Source of the DNA: Paenibacillus dendritiformis
Lineage (GTDB): Bacteria > Bacillota > Bacilli > Paenibacillales > Paenibacillaceae
Length of the DNA: 64,000 nucleotides
Assembly (NCBI RefSeq): GCF_945605565.1
Contig: NZ_OX216966.1
Location: forward strand, 4,084,001-4,148,000
Direction: 5' to 3'
Under the pieces are notes generated by a model. That model was not told where the DNA came from. It did no database searches and saw nothing but the letters and a program-made list of their open reading frames with translations. Below, piece after piece: positions 26,579 through 35,949 of the stretch. Each line of letters begins with the position of its first letter. Position 1 is the stretch's first letter. The position numbers and the translations under genes were made by a program.

Positions 26579-27361
26579 TTACTCGCCCTTAAATATGGGG
26601 GGACGCTTATCTTTGAATGCCTGCAGTCCTTCCAAGCGATCCTTGGTCGGAATCGTTACTTCATAGGCATTTTGCTCAATCGCAAGCCCGGTGCTCAGAT
26701 CCGCGTCACATCCCTTATCGATGGCGAACTTGGCCTCCGCCACGGCGATAGGAGCATTTCGAACAATTTGGCCCGCTATTTCCAGGGCTTTATCGAGAAG
26801 GGATTCAGGCGGCGCCACAACCTCTACCAGCCCCATGTCCCAAGCCTCTTTGGCATCGATTTTTCTTGCCGTGAAAATAAGCTCTTTGGCGCGCCCCTTC
26901 CCGATCAGCCTCGGCAACCGCTGCGTTCCGCCTGCCCCGGGAATTATGCCAAGCGAAGTCTCCGTAAGGGCGAATGTGGCCGTTTCGGAGGCGATCCGAA
27001 TATCACAGGCCAACGCCAATTCCATTCCCCCGCCCACAGCGGCTCCGTTCACGGCGGCAATGACCGGCTGGGGCAAGGCTTCTACATCATTGATGCTCTC
27101 GCGAATCAAAGAAACCGTCCTGCGCACCTGGTTGATGTCCATTCCTGCGCGCTCTTTTAAATCGGCGCCTGCGCAAAAGGCTTTCTCTCCTGCCCCTGTG
27201 ACCACGATACAGCGAACAGAGCGGTCAAATTTACATGACGCGGCCGCATCCCGCAATTGTTCCAGCATCTTTATCGACAGCGCATTGGCGGATTCCGGCC
27301 CGTTTAACGTCATGAGCACAATACCATTTCCCATGTTGGAGACCACTACGGCTTTTTCCAT
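26579..27361 (-). CDS. yngF: Enoyl-CoA hydratase (methylglutaconyl-CoA hydratase type)
   Basis: 260 residues of the crotonase family. The CoA/oxyanion region is AVNGAAVGGGMELALACDIR (about 100-119) and the catalytic stretch is LTETSLGIIPGAGGTQRLPR (about 131-150, with the Glu pair around E133 and the GAGG turn). In leucine breakdown the enzyme hydrates 3-methylglutaconyl-CoA to HMG-CoA, the substrate of the lyase encoded just upstream. GAAGGAGGGG precedes the ATG. Length and motifs are normal. Confidence 0.9.
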   Translation of the reverse strand: MEKAVVVSNMGNGIVLMTLNGPESANALSIKMLEQLRDAAASCKFDRSVRCIVVTGAGEKAFCAGADLKERAGMDINQVRRTVSLIRESINDVEALPQPVIAAVNGAAVGGGMELALACDIRIASETATFALTETSLGIIPGAGGTQRLPRLIGKGRAKELIFTARKIDAKEAWDMGLVEVVAPPESLLDKALEIAGQIVRNAPIAVAEAKFAIDKGCDADLSTGLAIEQNAYEVTIPTKDRLEGLQAFKDKRPPIFKGE

Positions 27362-27398
27362 GCTCCCCCTCCTTCCCTGAACCGAATCATGAGCCTGC

Positions 27399-28319
27399 CT
27401 ATCCGTTCGAGTTGCCGACCTGAAGATTACGGCTTGGCAGCTCTCTTCCTATCTTTTCCTGAATAAAACGGGCCGCGGAGAGCAGCTTTTCCCGATTTAC
27501 CCCCGTGTGAATCCCCATCGCATCCAGCATGTAAAGCAAATCCTCCGAAGCCACATTGCCCGAGGCCCCAGGCGCATACGGGCATCCGCCTAGACCGCCG
27601 ACGGAGGCATCGAACGTCGTGATCCCCATGTCCATGGACATCAGAATATTAGCCAGCGCCGTCCCGCGCGTATCGTGAAAGTGCAGGGCCAGTTTTTTGG
27701 CATCGAAACGCTGTAAAAGAATATCCAATACCTCTTGCACCTGCTTCGGATTGGCAATGCCAATCGTATCCCCGAGAGATAACTCGTCAATCCCCATGTC
27801 GAACAACGTGTCCGATACCCGGATCACTTCGTCGACGGACACAGGACCTTCATAGGGACAACCGAAGACGGTGGACACATAACCGCGGACTGACTTGCCT
27901 GCTGCAATCGCTTCTTGTACCACTTCTCTTAGAATGGGAAAGGTAGCGCGAATCGACTTGTTAATGTTCCTGTGATTATGGGTTTCGCTGGCAGACATAA
28001 AGACGGCTGCTTCATCCACATCGGCTTCCAGCGCTCGCTCCAGACCTTGACGATTCGGAACGAGAGCTGAATAAATGATGCCAGGCATCCGTTCAATTCC
28101 TGTCGCAACTTCAGCGGCATCAGCCAGCGCCGGGATCCACTTGGGATTCACGAACGAAGTGATTTCAATGGATTTGAGTCCGGTGCCGGACAATTGGTTG
28201 ATCCAAGCGATTTTATCCTCTGTTGGAACAAAGACCTTCTCATTCTGTAATCCATCCCTCGGACCAACCTCTTTGATCGTCACACTCGCCGGCCAGTTCA
28301 TCTCCCCAACCCCCAGCAT
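27399..28319 (-). CDS. yngG: Hydroxymethylglutaryl-CoA lyase
   Basis: 306 residues, TIM-barrel HMGL-like family. The N-terminal substrate/metal motif is KEVGPRDGLQNEK, the metal histidines are in LALHFHDTRGTAL, and the lyase signature with the catalytic cysteine is GGLGGCPYAPGASGN. It cleaves HMG-CoA to acetyl-CoA and acetoacetate, the last step of leucine carbon breakdown. The ATG at 28319 has GGAG seven bases upstream, within the final codon of the biotin-carrier gene, so translation is coupled. Confidence 0.93.
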   Translation of the reverse strand: MLGVGEMNWPASVTIKEVGPRDGLQNEKVFVPTEDKIAWINQLSGTGLKSIEITSFVNPKWIPALADAAEVATGIERMPGIIYSALVPNRQGLERALEADVDEAAVFMSASETHNHRNINKSIRATFPILREVVQEAIAAGKSVRGYVSTVFGCPYEGPVSVDEVIRVSDTLFDMGIDELSLGDTIGIANPKQVQEVLDILLQRFDAKKLALHFHDTRGTALANILMSMDMGITTFDASVGGLGGCPYAPGASGNVASEDLLYMLDAMGIHTGVNREKLLSAARFIQEKIGRELPSRNLQVGNSNG

Positions 28320-28323
28320 ACGT

Positions 28324-28536
28324 TTACTCCAGCTCGATCAATAGATCTCCTTCATTAACAAAGTCGCCTTCGCTCACGATGACTTCCTTTACCGTCCCGC
28401 CGGAACCAACCGTAATCGCGATCTCCATTTTCATCGATTCCAACACGACCACGTTTTGTCCCGCTTCGACTTGATCCCCAGGCTTGACAAGAATTTGATA
28501 TACATTCCCCGCCATAACCGCCACGATTTTGCTCAT
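28324..28536 (-). CDS. yngHB: Biotin carboxyl carrier protein, single-domain
   Basis: A 70-residue stand-alone biotinyl domain. The biotinylated lysine is in the motif ESMKMEI (residues 33-39), with the mirror-half GTVKEVIVSEGDFVNEGDLL. It shuttles carboxybiotin between the biotin carboxylase and carboxyltransferase subunits of the same operon. In many bacteria this domain is fused to the carboxylase; here it is separate, as in Bacillus. Confidence 0.93.
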   Translation of the reverse strand: MSKIVAVMAGNVYQILVKPGDQVEAGQNVVVLESMKMEIAITVGSGGTVKEVIVSEGDFVNEGDLLIELE

Positions 28537-28599
28537 CTGAATAACCTCCTGTTCTACGAATAGCCTTTCGGTAGCTCGCCAAGGCCCTATCCGATCAAG

Positions 28600-29946
28600 T
28601 CATGTCTTCTCCATTACATATTTCGCAACGAAACTCGTTGTCGTATCGCCTGAACGGAATGCGGGATGCGCGATGACTTTTTGCAGCATCGGGATGTTTG
28701 TTTTGATGCCCTCAACCTGATAATCGGCCAGCGCCTGTTGAATCCGGTCAATCGCTTCGTCGCGATCCTTCCCTTTGACTATGAGCTTAGCAATCATCGG
28801 ATCATAGAAAGGAGTGACCATGGAACCATCCTGTACAGCCAACTCATGGCGGATTCCGTCTCCTTCAGGTATAGCCAACTTCGTAATCACTCCCGGAGAT
28901 GGGAAGAACGTCTTCGGATCTTCCGCATAAATCCGCACTTCAATCGCATGACCGTCGCGTGTCACATCGGATTGACCAAAATTCAAGGAAAGTCCGGCCG
29001 CAATTCGCAATTGCTCGGCAACCAAGTCCAAGCCGGTAATCTCTTCTGTAATCGTATGCTCCACCTGTAGACGAGTATTCATTTCAAGGAAATAGAAATT
29101 TTTATTCCCGTCAACTAAAAACTCGATCGTTCCTGCATTCCGGTATCCGATGGATTTCGCCGCCCTTACAGCCGCTTCTCCCATTTTGCTTCGTGTCTGT
29201 TCATCCAAATAGGCGGAAGGGGCTTCCTCCACTACTTTCTGATGACGGCGTTGAATGGAACATTCCCGTTCCCCTAAGTGGACGGTATTCCCATAGGAAT
29301 CGGCCAAAATCTGAATTTCGATGTGCCGGGGATTTTCCACAACCTTCTCTATATACATGGCCCCATCTCCGAAGAAATCAGAGGCACGTTTCTGGTTCCC
29401 TTCAAATGCTTGCTTCATTTCCGAATCGTTATAAACGATCTGCATGCCGATCCCGCCACCGCCGGCCGAAGCCTTGAGCATGACCGGATAGCCGATACGA
29501 TCGGCTGCCCGTGCGGCTTCTTCCGCATCCGCTAATGGATAGGAAATGCCGGGGACGACAGGCACACCCGCTTTTTCCATCATATTCCGGGATTCAATTT
29601 TACTGCCCATGCGGGAGATGACATCCGCGGATGGACCGATGAATACGATACCGGCCTCCTCACAGCGGCGGGCAAATTCGGCATTTTCCGAGAGAAGGCC
29701 GTATCCGGGGTGAATCGCATCCGCTTTTGAAAGACGGGCGATTTCTAAAATTTTATCGATTTTTAAATAGCTGTCTGTTACTTTGGGATTTCCGACCTCG
29801 TAGGCCTCATCCGCCATTTTGACATGCGGGGCTTCCTTATCCACTTTCGAGTATATGCTGACGGTGGCAATGCCCAGCGATTGGCAAGTACGGATCACTC
29901 GAGCCGCAATCTCCCCCCGGTTCGCGATTAGAATTTTCTTGAACAT
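28600..29946 (-). CDS. yngH: Biotin carboxylase subunit (AccC-like)
   Basis: 448 residues, ATP-grasp fold. Motifs in order: FKKILIANRGEIAARVIRTC at the start, the glycine-rich ATP loop LKASAGGGGIGMQ, ERECSIQRRHQKVVEEAPS, and the catalytic LEMNTRLQVEHTITE. It carboxylates the biotin carrier with ATP and bicarbonate for the acyl-CoA carboxylase of this operon. I start at the ATG of MFKKILIANRG; the open frame extends 55 codons upstream into the dehydrogenase gene without a family match. Confidence 0.94.
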   Translation of the reverse strand: MFKKILIANRGEIAARVIRTCQSLGIATVSIYSKVDKEAPHVKMADEAYEVGNPKVTDSYLKIDKILEIARLSKADAIHPGYGLLSENAEFARRCEEAGIVFIGPSADVISRMGSKIESRNMMEKAGVPVVPGISYPLADAEEAARAADRIGYPVMLKASAGGGGIGMQIVYNDSEMKQAFEGNQKRASDFFGDGAMYIEKVVENPRHIEIQILADSYGNTVHLGERECSIQRRHQKVVEEAPSAYLDEQTRSKMGEAAVRAAKSIGYRNAGTIEFLVDGNKNFYFLEMNTRLQVEHTITEEITGLDLVAEQLRIAAGLSLNFGQSDVTRDGHAIEVRIYAEDPKTFFPSPGVITKLAIPEGDGIRHELAVQDGSMVTPFYDPMIAKLIVKGKDRDEAIDRIQQALADYQVEGIKTNIPMLQKVIAHPAFRSGDTTTSFVAKYVMEKT

Positions 29947-29960
29947 ATAACCAATCCCCT

Positions 29961-31100
29961 TTAACAGCCGATCTGGCGTGCAATCACCATTCGTTGCACT
30001 TCCGAAGTTCCTTCCCCGATTTCTAACAGCTTGGCGTCCCGGAAAAACCGCTCCACCTGGTATTCCTTCATATAACCATAGCCGCCATGGATCTGAACGG
30101 CCTGATCGCAAGCCTTCATACAGATTTCCGAAGCAAATAATTTGGCCATCGCCGCTTCCTTCTTAAATCCTCTTCCTTGATCCTTAAGCCATGCCGCTTT
30201 ATACACCATGTTGCGGGCAAGTTCAATATTCATGGCCATGTCGGCCAGTTTAAACTGGATGGCTTGAAAGGCAGATAAGCTGTGGCCGAATTGTTTTCTT
30301 ACTTTGGCATAGTGGAGCGATTTGTCATAAGCCCCTTGCGCGATCCCGACCGCCATGGCCCCGATCCCGATTCTCCCTCCGTCAAGCGTAGCTAAAAATT
30401 GCTTGTATCCATGTCCTTCTTTCCCCAGGAGATTTTCCTTGGGAACGGTTACATTTTCCAAAACTAACTCCGTTGTATTCGATGCGTGAAGGCCCATCTT
30501 TTCATAATTGCTAAGGACCGTAAATCCTGGCGCATCGGTAGGCACGATAAACGCGCTGATTCCATCCGTCCCTTTGGAGCGATCCGATACGGCGGTGAGC
30601 GATAGATTTTTGGCAAAGCTTGCGTTGGTAATAAAGCATTTGGAACCGGAAATGATCCACTGATCCCCATCCAGCTTTGCTGTCGTTCGGGTTCCGCCTG
30701 CATCGGAACCGGCATTCGGTTCCGTCAGCCCGAACGCCCCCAAGTATTCTCCTGTACACAGGGGGGTTAAGTATTTTTCCTTTTGCTCGTGCGTTCCGAA
30801 TAAATGGATGGGCGCCCCGCCTAACGAAATATGGGCCGAATAGGTGATGCCTGTGGAGGCGCATACCCGGCTTAACTCTTCTACAGCAATAGCAAAGCTT
30901 ATCGTATCCGCTCCCCCGCCGCCGTATTGTTCGGGAAAAGGCAGACCCATGACCCCTAGCTTCGTTAATTTATGGAAAACATCCTCCGGAAATGCCTTTG
31001 TTCGATCCCGTTCATCTGCGCCCGGAGCCACCTCGCCTTCCGCAAAATCACGCATCGTCTTCTTTATCAACGCTTGTTCTTCGGTTAAATCAAAATGCAT
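29961..31100 (-). CDS. yngJ: Acyl-CoA dehydrogenase (isovaleryl-CoA dehydrogenase type)
   Basis: 379 residues. N-terminal helical domain (HFDLTEEQALIKKTMRDFAE), FAD-binding middle (FGLTEPNAGSDAGGTRTTA, then WIISGSKCFITNASFA) and a C-terminal domain ending with IHGGYGYMKEYQVERFFRDA and LEIGEGTSEVQRMVIARQ. It oxidises a branched acyl-CoA, passing electrons to ETF. Position between the E2 gene and the methylcrotonyl carboxylase fits isovaleryl-CoA, but other short branched acyl-CoAs are possible. The start is the ATG of MHFDLTEEQ, not the longer frame that overlaps the E2 gene. Confidence 0.9.
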   Translation of the reverse strand: MHFDLTEEQALIKKTMRDFAEGEVAPGADERDRTKAFPEDVFHKLTKLGVMGLPFPEQYGGGGADTISFAIAVEELSRVCASTGITYSAHISLGGAPIHLFGTHEQKEKYLTPLCTGEYLGAFGLTEPNAGSDAGGTRTTAKLDGDQWIISGSKCFITNASFAKNLSLTAVSDRSKGTDGISAFIVPTDAPGFTVLSNYEKMGLHASNTTELVLENVTVPKENLLGKEGHGYKQFLATLDGGRIGIGAMAVGIAQGAYDKSLHYAKVRKQFGHSLSAFQAIQFKLADMAMNIELARNMVYKAAWLKDQGRGFKKEAAMAKLFASEICMKACDQAVQIHGGYGYMKEYQVERFFRDAKLLEIGEGTSEVQRMVIARQIGC

Positions 31101-31120
31101 GATTTCATCTCCCCTTTCCT

Positions 31121-32278
31121 TTAATCGAGTCCTGTGTCGGTATCCGTGCCGTAACCTTCCATCTTGTGCTTGACTCTCTTCAAGAAGCGGCCGCACACCA
31201 GACCGTCCAACACCCGGTGATCCAGGGAAAGACAGATGTTCACCATATCGCGGACCGTAATCATGTTATCGATGACGATCGGACGCTTTACGATAGCTTC
31301 CACACTCAAAATGGCCACTTGCGGAGGATTGATGATTGGGGCTGACAGAACGGAACCGAAAGAGCCTGTGTTATTCACGGTAAAAGTTCCTCCGGTTATA
31401 TCCTCTTGCGTTAACCTGCCCTCCCTCGTCTTCTTGGCCAATTCATCCACTGCTTTGGCAAGACCGGAAATGCTTTGTTGGTCGGCGTCCTTAATGACGG
31501 GAACGAATAACGCTTGATCGGTGGCAACGGCAATCGAGATGTGAACCGCTTTTTTGACGATAATGCGATCATCTGCCCACTGCGAATTTAAGATGGGGAA
31601 TTCCTTCAGGGCTTCGGTAACCGACTTGATAAAGAACGGCAAATAAGTTAAAGGGATGCCTTCTTTTTTCTGAAACTCCTCTTTGATCAGGTCGCGATAA
31701 CGTACCAGATTGGTGACATCGCATTCAACCATCATCCAAGCGTGGGGGATCTCCTGCTTGCTTTCCAGCATTCGTTTGGCAATCGTTTTGCGTATGCCGG
31801 TAACCGGGATCGTCTCGTCGGCTGGATGTAACGGAGAATTCAAAATCTCCAAGATGTCTTTTCTGGTGATGCGTCCGTCAACGCCTGATCCTTCGATACG
31901 GGAAAGATCCAGGTTGTTTTCTTGCGCCAGCTTAAGCACGGCCGGTGAATAGCGTTGGTTCATGGCTGCTTGCGTTGTCGCAGCATCGGCTTCCTGATAT
32001 GGGGCGGCGGTGTTGGATTCAACCGGCGCGATCGCTTGATCTTCCGCCTCAATACGGCAGAGCATAGCTCCTACCGCTACCGTTTCGCCTTCTTCAACGA
32101 CAATTTCGGCTATCGTGCCGCTAAAAGCAGAAGGAACCTCCGCAGTGACTTTATCGGTAATCACTTCGCATACGGGATCATACTTTTTGACTTTATCCCC
32201 GATATTCACGAGCCACTTGGAGATGGTTCCTTCCGTTACACTTTCCCCTAACTGGGGCATAACGATTTTCTCAGCCAT
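31121..32278 (-). CDS. bkdB: Branched-chain 2-oxoacid dehydrogenase E2, lipoyl acyltransferase
   Basis: 385 residues. One lipoyl domain (residues 1-77, lipoyl-lysine in EVITDKVTAEVPS), a Pro/Ala/Glu linker, a peripheral subunit-binding domain (YSPAVLKLAQENNLDLSRIE, GRITRKDILEIL) and the catalytic acyltransferase domain with SLDHRVLDGLVCGRFLKRV near the end. It forms the complex core and transfers the branched acyl group to CoA. No E3 gene follows in the operon. GGGAGGA precedes the ATG. Confidence 0.94.
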   Translation of the reverse strand: MAEKIVMPQLGESVTEGTISKWLVNIGDKVKKYDPVCEVITDKVTAEVPSAFSGTIAEIVVEEGETVAVGAMLCRIEAEDQAIAPVESNTAAPYQEADAATTQAAMNQRYSPAVLKLAQENNLDLSRIEGSGVDGRITRKDILEILNSPLHPADETIPVTGIRKTIAKRMLESKQEIPHAWMMVECDVTNLVRYRDLIKEEFQKKEGIPLTYLPFFIKSVTEALKEFPILNSQWADDRIIVKKAVHISIAVATDQALFVPVIKDADQQSISGLAKAVDELAKKTREGRLTQEDITGGTFTVNNTGSFGSVLSAPIINPPQVAILSVEAIVKRPIVIDNMITVRDMVNICLSLDHRVLDGLVCGRFLKRVKHKMEGYGTDTDTGLD

Positions 32279-32296
32279 ATTCTCCTCCCGTTCGGA

Positions 32297-33280
32297 TCAT
32301 GATTGCGCCAATTCTTTCATGGCCTGATATACTTTATCCGGATTGAGCATGAAGAATTTCTCCATTGGTGAACTATACGGCATAGCGGGAACGTCCGGAC
32401 CGCACAGGCGTTTGATCGGAGCATCCAATTCAAAAAGGCATTCCTCTGCGAGCACAGCTGCTACTTCCGCCCCAACGCCTCCCTCTTTGTTGTCTTCATG
32501 AATAATCAGCACTTTACCGGTTTTACGGGCAGCCTCTACAATCGATTCCTTATCCAGAGGATAGAGGGTACGCAGGTCCAGAATGTGAGCGCTGTATCCT
32601 TCTTGGGACAGTTTTTCTGCCGCTTCCAACGCAAAATGCAAGGCAAGTCCGTAAGAAATAACCGTGAAGTCTTTTCCTTGCCGCTTAATATCCGACTTCC
32701 CGATGGGAACAATGTAGTCCGAGTCCGGCACCTCTCCTTTAATCGATCGATAACATCGCTTATGTTCAAAGAAAAGAACAGGATCTTCCTCGCGGATGGC
32801 TGCTTTTAGCAGTCCTTTGGCATCATAAGGAGTGGAAGGTGTGACTACTTTTAAGCCCGGTATGTTGCAAAACATGGCTTCGACGCATTGCGAATGATAG
32901 AGGGCGCCGCGAACGCCTCCTCCATAAGGAGCACGAATGACCAAGGGACAGTTCCAATCTCCGTTCGAGCGGTATCTCATTTTGGCGGCTTCATTCACAA
33001 TTTGGTTGACGGCAGGCATGATATACTCGGCGAACTGAATTTCTGCTACAGGCCTCAATCCATAAGCGGCTGCCCCAACCGATACACCAGCAATGGCCGC
33101 TTCGGATAGCGGCGTATCGATAACCCGTTGTTCCCCAAATTCCTCATAGAATCCCTGTGTAACCCGAAACACTCCCCCGCGGACCCCTACGTCTTCTCCT
33201 AGGACAAATACCCTGTTATCTCGCTGCATTTCCTCCCGAAGAGCTTGCGTTACGGCATCAATATAAGAAATTACGGCCAT
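32297..33280 (-). CDS. bkdAB: Branched-chain 2-oxoacid dehydrogenase E1 beta
   Basis: 327 residues of the transketolase-like E1 beta family: ALREEMQRDNRVFVLGEDVG near the start, DTPLSEAAIAGVSVGAAAYG, RAPYGGGVRGALYHSQCVEA (cofactor-side loop) and DLRTLYPLDKESIVEAARKT in the C-terminal domain. With E1 alpha it decarboxylates the 2-oxoacids of Leu, Ile and Val. AGGGGGAG precedes the ATG. Intergenic gaps on both sides are under 20 bases. Confidence 0.94.
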   Translation of the reverse strand: MAVISYIDAVTQALREEMQRDNRVFVLGEDVGVRGGVFRVTQGFYEEFGEQRVIDTPLSEAAIAGVSVGAAAYGLRPVAEIQFAEYIMPAVNQIVNEAAKMRYRSNGDWNCPLVIRAPYGGGVRGALYHSQCVEAMFCNIPGLKVVTPSTPYDAKGLLKAAIREEDPVLFFEHKRCYRSIKGEVPDSDYIVPIGKSDIKRQGKDFTVISYGLALHFALEAAEKLSQEGYSAHILDLRTLYPLDKESIVEAARKTGKVLIIHEDNKEGGVGAEVAAVLAEECLFELDAPIKRLCGPDVPAMPYSSPMEKFFMLNPDKVYQAMKELAQS

Positions 33281-33292
33281 TTCTCACTCCCC

Positions 33293-34306
33293 CTATTCTG
33301 CATACACGTGCTTAAGGGCATCTTCCGGAGCCGAATCCGGGGCATTCTCCGCATAATCCGTAGCCTCATCGACTTCCATGAGCATCCGGTCATGGATTTC
33401 CTTCTCTGCAGATTCATCTAATAGCCCCACATCTTTCAGATAAGTGCTGAAGGTTACGAGCGGATCCTTCTTCCTGGCTTCTTCCACTTCTTCACGAGAA
33501 CGGTAGGTTCGATCATCGTCGTCGCTGGAATGAGGGACCAAACGATAGACGACCGCCTCGATAAGCGTTGGCCCTTCTCCTCTTCGTGCTCGATCGGCCG
33601 CCTCTTTCGTGACCTTATATACCTCTAAGGGATCATTGCCATCCACACTGATGCCAGGAAATCCATAACCTTTTGCCCGATCCGCGATACTTTCACAAGC
33701 CGCCTGCTTTGAAAAGGGAACAGAAATGGCATACTTGTTATTCTCGCACAAGAAAATGACAGGAAGCTTATGCACCCCCGCAAAGTTCGCCGCTTCGTGG
33801 AACTCTCCTTGATTACTGCCCCCGTCCCCAAAGGCTGTTAACACGACAAGCTTTTCCTCTTGCATTTTTCCAGATAAAGCGATTCCAACTCCGTGCGGCA
33901 CTTGACTCGATACGACACTGGACCCCGAAAGTATATTCAGTCTTTTACTCCCGTAATGCCCTGGCATTTGGCGTCCGCCACTGTTGGGATCTCCTGCTCT
34001 GGCAAAAGCGGACAGCATCAATTCCTTTGCCGTCATCCCGAACACAATGGCCATCCCCATGTCCCGATAATACGGGCATAGAAAATCCTTCGTTCGATCC
34101 AACGCATACGCCGCTCCTACCTGTGCTGCTTCATGACCTTGGCAAGACACGAGAAAAGGGATCTTTCCCGCACGATTGAGAATCCACATCCGCTCATCTA
34201 CTTTTCGTGCCAAAACCATATTCTGATACATTTCAAGAGCATGGTGATCCGATAATCCTAGTGCGCGGTGCCGGTTCTCGACTTGACCATTTCCGGTTTT
34301 ATTCAT
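33293..34306 (-). CDS. bkdAA: Branched-chain 2-oxoacid dehydrogenase E1 alpha
   Basis: 337 residues. The thiamine-diphosphate motif is FGDGGSNQGEFHEAANFAGV through FLCENNKYAIS (GDG ... NN). The phosphorylation-loop-like region SSDDDDRTYRSREEVEE is also present. It is the first gene of the catabolic operon. GGAGGG seven bases before the ATG at 34306 supports this start over one six codons upstream. Confidence 0.94.
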   Translation of the reverse strand: MNKTGNGQVENRHRALGLSDHHALEMYQNMVLARKVDERMWILNRAGKIPFLVSCQGHEAAQVGAAYALDRTKDFLCPYYRDMGMAIVFGMTAKELMLSAFARAGDPNSGGRQMPGHYGSKRLNILSGSSVVSSQVPHGVGIALSGKMQEEKLVVLTAFGDGGSNQGEFHEAANFAGVHKLPVIFLCENNKYAISVPFSKQAACESIADRAKGYGFPGISVDGNDPLEVYKVTKEAADRARRGEGPTLIEAVVYRLVPHSSDDDDRTYRSREEVEEARKKDPLVTFSTYLKDVGLLDESAEKEIHDRMLMEVDEATDYAENAPDSAPEDALKHVYAE

Positions 34307-34393
34307 ATCGTATCCCTCCGACAATTGTGCCGCTGCATACTGCGGTTCCCTTTATTTTACATACCGTCATTCCCATCGAGAAATATATATTGT

Positions 34394-34408
34394 GCATAGA
34401 AACTATGC
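34394..34408. promoter_or_regulatory. Palindrome upstream of the branched-chain operon
   Basis: GCATAG-AAA-CTATGC, a perfect 6-bp inverted repeat about 90 bases before the E1 alpha start codon and next to an AT-rich TATATATTTC tract that could hold a -10 box. It is a candidate operator. The flanking 34307-34590 region shows no gene and no convincing sigma-54 (-24/-12) site of the kind that drives bkd in Bacillus subtilis. Confidence 0.4.
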
Positions 34409-34596
34409 CTAAAAAATATAGCCAGCTAACGAGATCCTGAACCGCCAAGGGCTGTTGCTGTAGTTATTTGAAAAAGTTTTCGTTGAGCATAAAGTTTAAC
34501 CTGTAAACCGCAAAAATTATCAAAACTAAATATCAGATATGCAGTTATCACCTCGGAGGATTTGAAATGGATTATATAAATTCAGTAAAAAAGACA

Positions 34597-34627
34597 AACT
34601 CCCGCGAGTATTGCAGCCGCGGGAGTT
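34597..34627 (-). terminator. Terminator of the FAD oxidoreductase gene
   Basis: Stem AACTCCCGCG / CGCGGGAGTT, perfect 10 bp, loop of 11. On the minus strand it is followed by TCTTTTTTAC. It lies about 50 bases past the stop codon at 34676. Confidence 0.85.
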
Positions 34628-34675
34628 CTTTATGATAAGGTTCGGTTTAAGATGTTGCCGGCATGCATTCATCCA

Positions 34676-35800
34676 TCATTCATCCATTGCTTTACGAAGA
34701 TCATAATCATGGATATCAATATCCAGATCCATTCCTAATGCCAGCTTGGCGAGCTGGAATCCAATAAATGGGCCCATCGTCAACCCGGACGCTCCAAGTC
34801 CGTTGGCCGCGATCAGGCCATCCCAGCCAGGAACAGCGCCTATCACCGGAAGAAAGCCGGGCGTAAAAGGACGAAAACCGACTCTCACCTCTTGAACCGT
34901 GCTGTTCGCCAAGCCCGGCGCCAAGCCTAAGCCTTTATTCAGGATTTCCTGGATTCCGCCTGCTGTTACCCTTGTATCGTAGCCTTCGATGTCATCTTCG
35001 TGCGTCGCTCCCATCACGATCTTTTCTGCGTCAAAAGCCAGCAGATATTGATCAGATGGCGGCATCACTACAGGCCAGGTCCCCGTGTCTTGTCTATCCG
35101 GAACCTGCAAATGCATGATCTGCGCTTTTTGATAACTTACCTTAAAATGAATGCCTAAAGGCTGCAGCAGTTGATTGGCCCACGCCCCTGCACACACGAT
35201 GACTTCGTCAGACGAGAAGCTTTCAGCACCAACAGCTGCTCCTGTTACACGGTTCGACTGATATTGAAGCGCAGCATCTCCGTCGATCAGGATAGCCCCG
35301 TTTCTTCTTGCCGATCGGATCAACGCATCGCGCAGCGCACGGCCGTCGATACGGGCTGCCCCGCTAATATGTACAGAATGATACCCTTCCGCCAACAGAG
35401 GAAACAGCTCCTGGGTTGCTTGTTCATTCAGCCGGGTGATGTCACCGATTTCCGGTGCATCCGTCTTTCGCAACTGTGCCCGCTCCTCCATCTTGCTGAT
35501 CTTCTCCACATCATCATGGATGCTAACAGCACCAACTTGAGCATAGCCGGTCTCCGTTTCTCCCTCGCTGGTGAGTTCTTCGATCAGCCCGGGGTAATAA
35601 CGTGCGCCGCCTTTGGCCAGCCGGTACCAAGCCTGATTGCGCCGCTGTGAGAGCCAGGGGCAGATAATGCCGGCCGCGGCATCCGTAGCCTGTCCTTTAT
35701 CTTTGCGGTCAATGATAAGGACATCCGCCCCCATTTTTGCCAACTGATAGGCTGTCGATGCCCCCAGAATCCCTGCTCCGATGACGATGACTTTCTTCAT
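34676..35800 (-). CDS. FAD-dependent amine/amino-acid oxidoreductase (DadA/glycine-oxidase-like)
   Basis: 374 residues. The Rossmann FAD-binding motif is KKVIVIGAGILGASTAYQLA (residues 2-21), and the C-terminal DAO signature includes FRPFTPGFLPVIGAVPGW and LIAANGLGASGLTMGPFIG. The family oxidises glycine, D-amino acids or N-methylated amines with oxygen or quinone as acceptor; the substrate here is open. AAAGGGA precedes the ATG at 35800; the longer frame runs 46 codons further without homology. It ends with its own terminator. Confidence 0.88.
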   Translation of the reverse strand: MKKVIVIGAGILGASTAYQLAKMGADVLIIDRKDKGQATDAAAGIICPWLSQRRNQAWYRLAKGGARYYPGLIEELTSEGETETGYAQVGAVSIHDDVEKISKMEERAQLRKTDAPEIGDITRLNEQATQELFPLLAEGYHSVHISGAARIDGRALRDALIRSARRNGAILIDGDAALQYQSNRVTGAAVGAESFSSDEVIVCAGAWANQLLQPLGIHFKVSYQKAQIMHLQVPDRQDTGTWPVVMPPSDQYLLAFDAEKIVMGATHEDDIEGYDTRVTAGGIQEILNKGLGLAPGLANSTVQEVRVGFRPFTPGFLPVIGAVPGWDGLIAANGLGASGLTMGPFIGFQLAKLALGMDLDIDIHDYDLRKAMDE

Positions 35801-35949
35801 GTACACGTCCCTTTCCTCAATCACTGTATCCATTATAGCGAATCCTGCCTTCGTTCCTCTACTCCGTCCTTTATTACAACCCCCGTAAACGTAAGCGAAG
35901 CTGCCGATCATGCTGGCAGCTTCGTCAGAACTGTTCATGAGGTATGCCG

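Noticed and set aside
34307..34590. A sigma-54 promoter for the branched-chain operon
   Set aside because: No GG-N10-GC pair with flanking consensus was found on the minus strand in this region.
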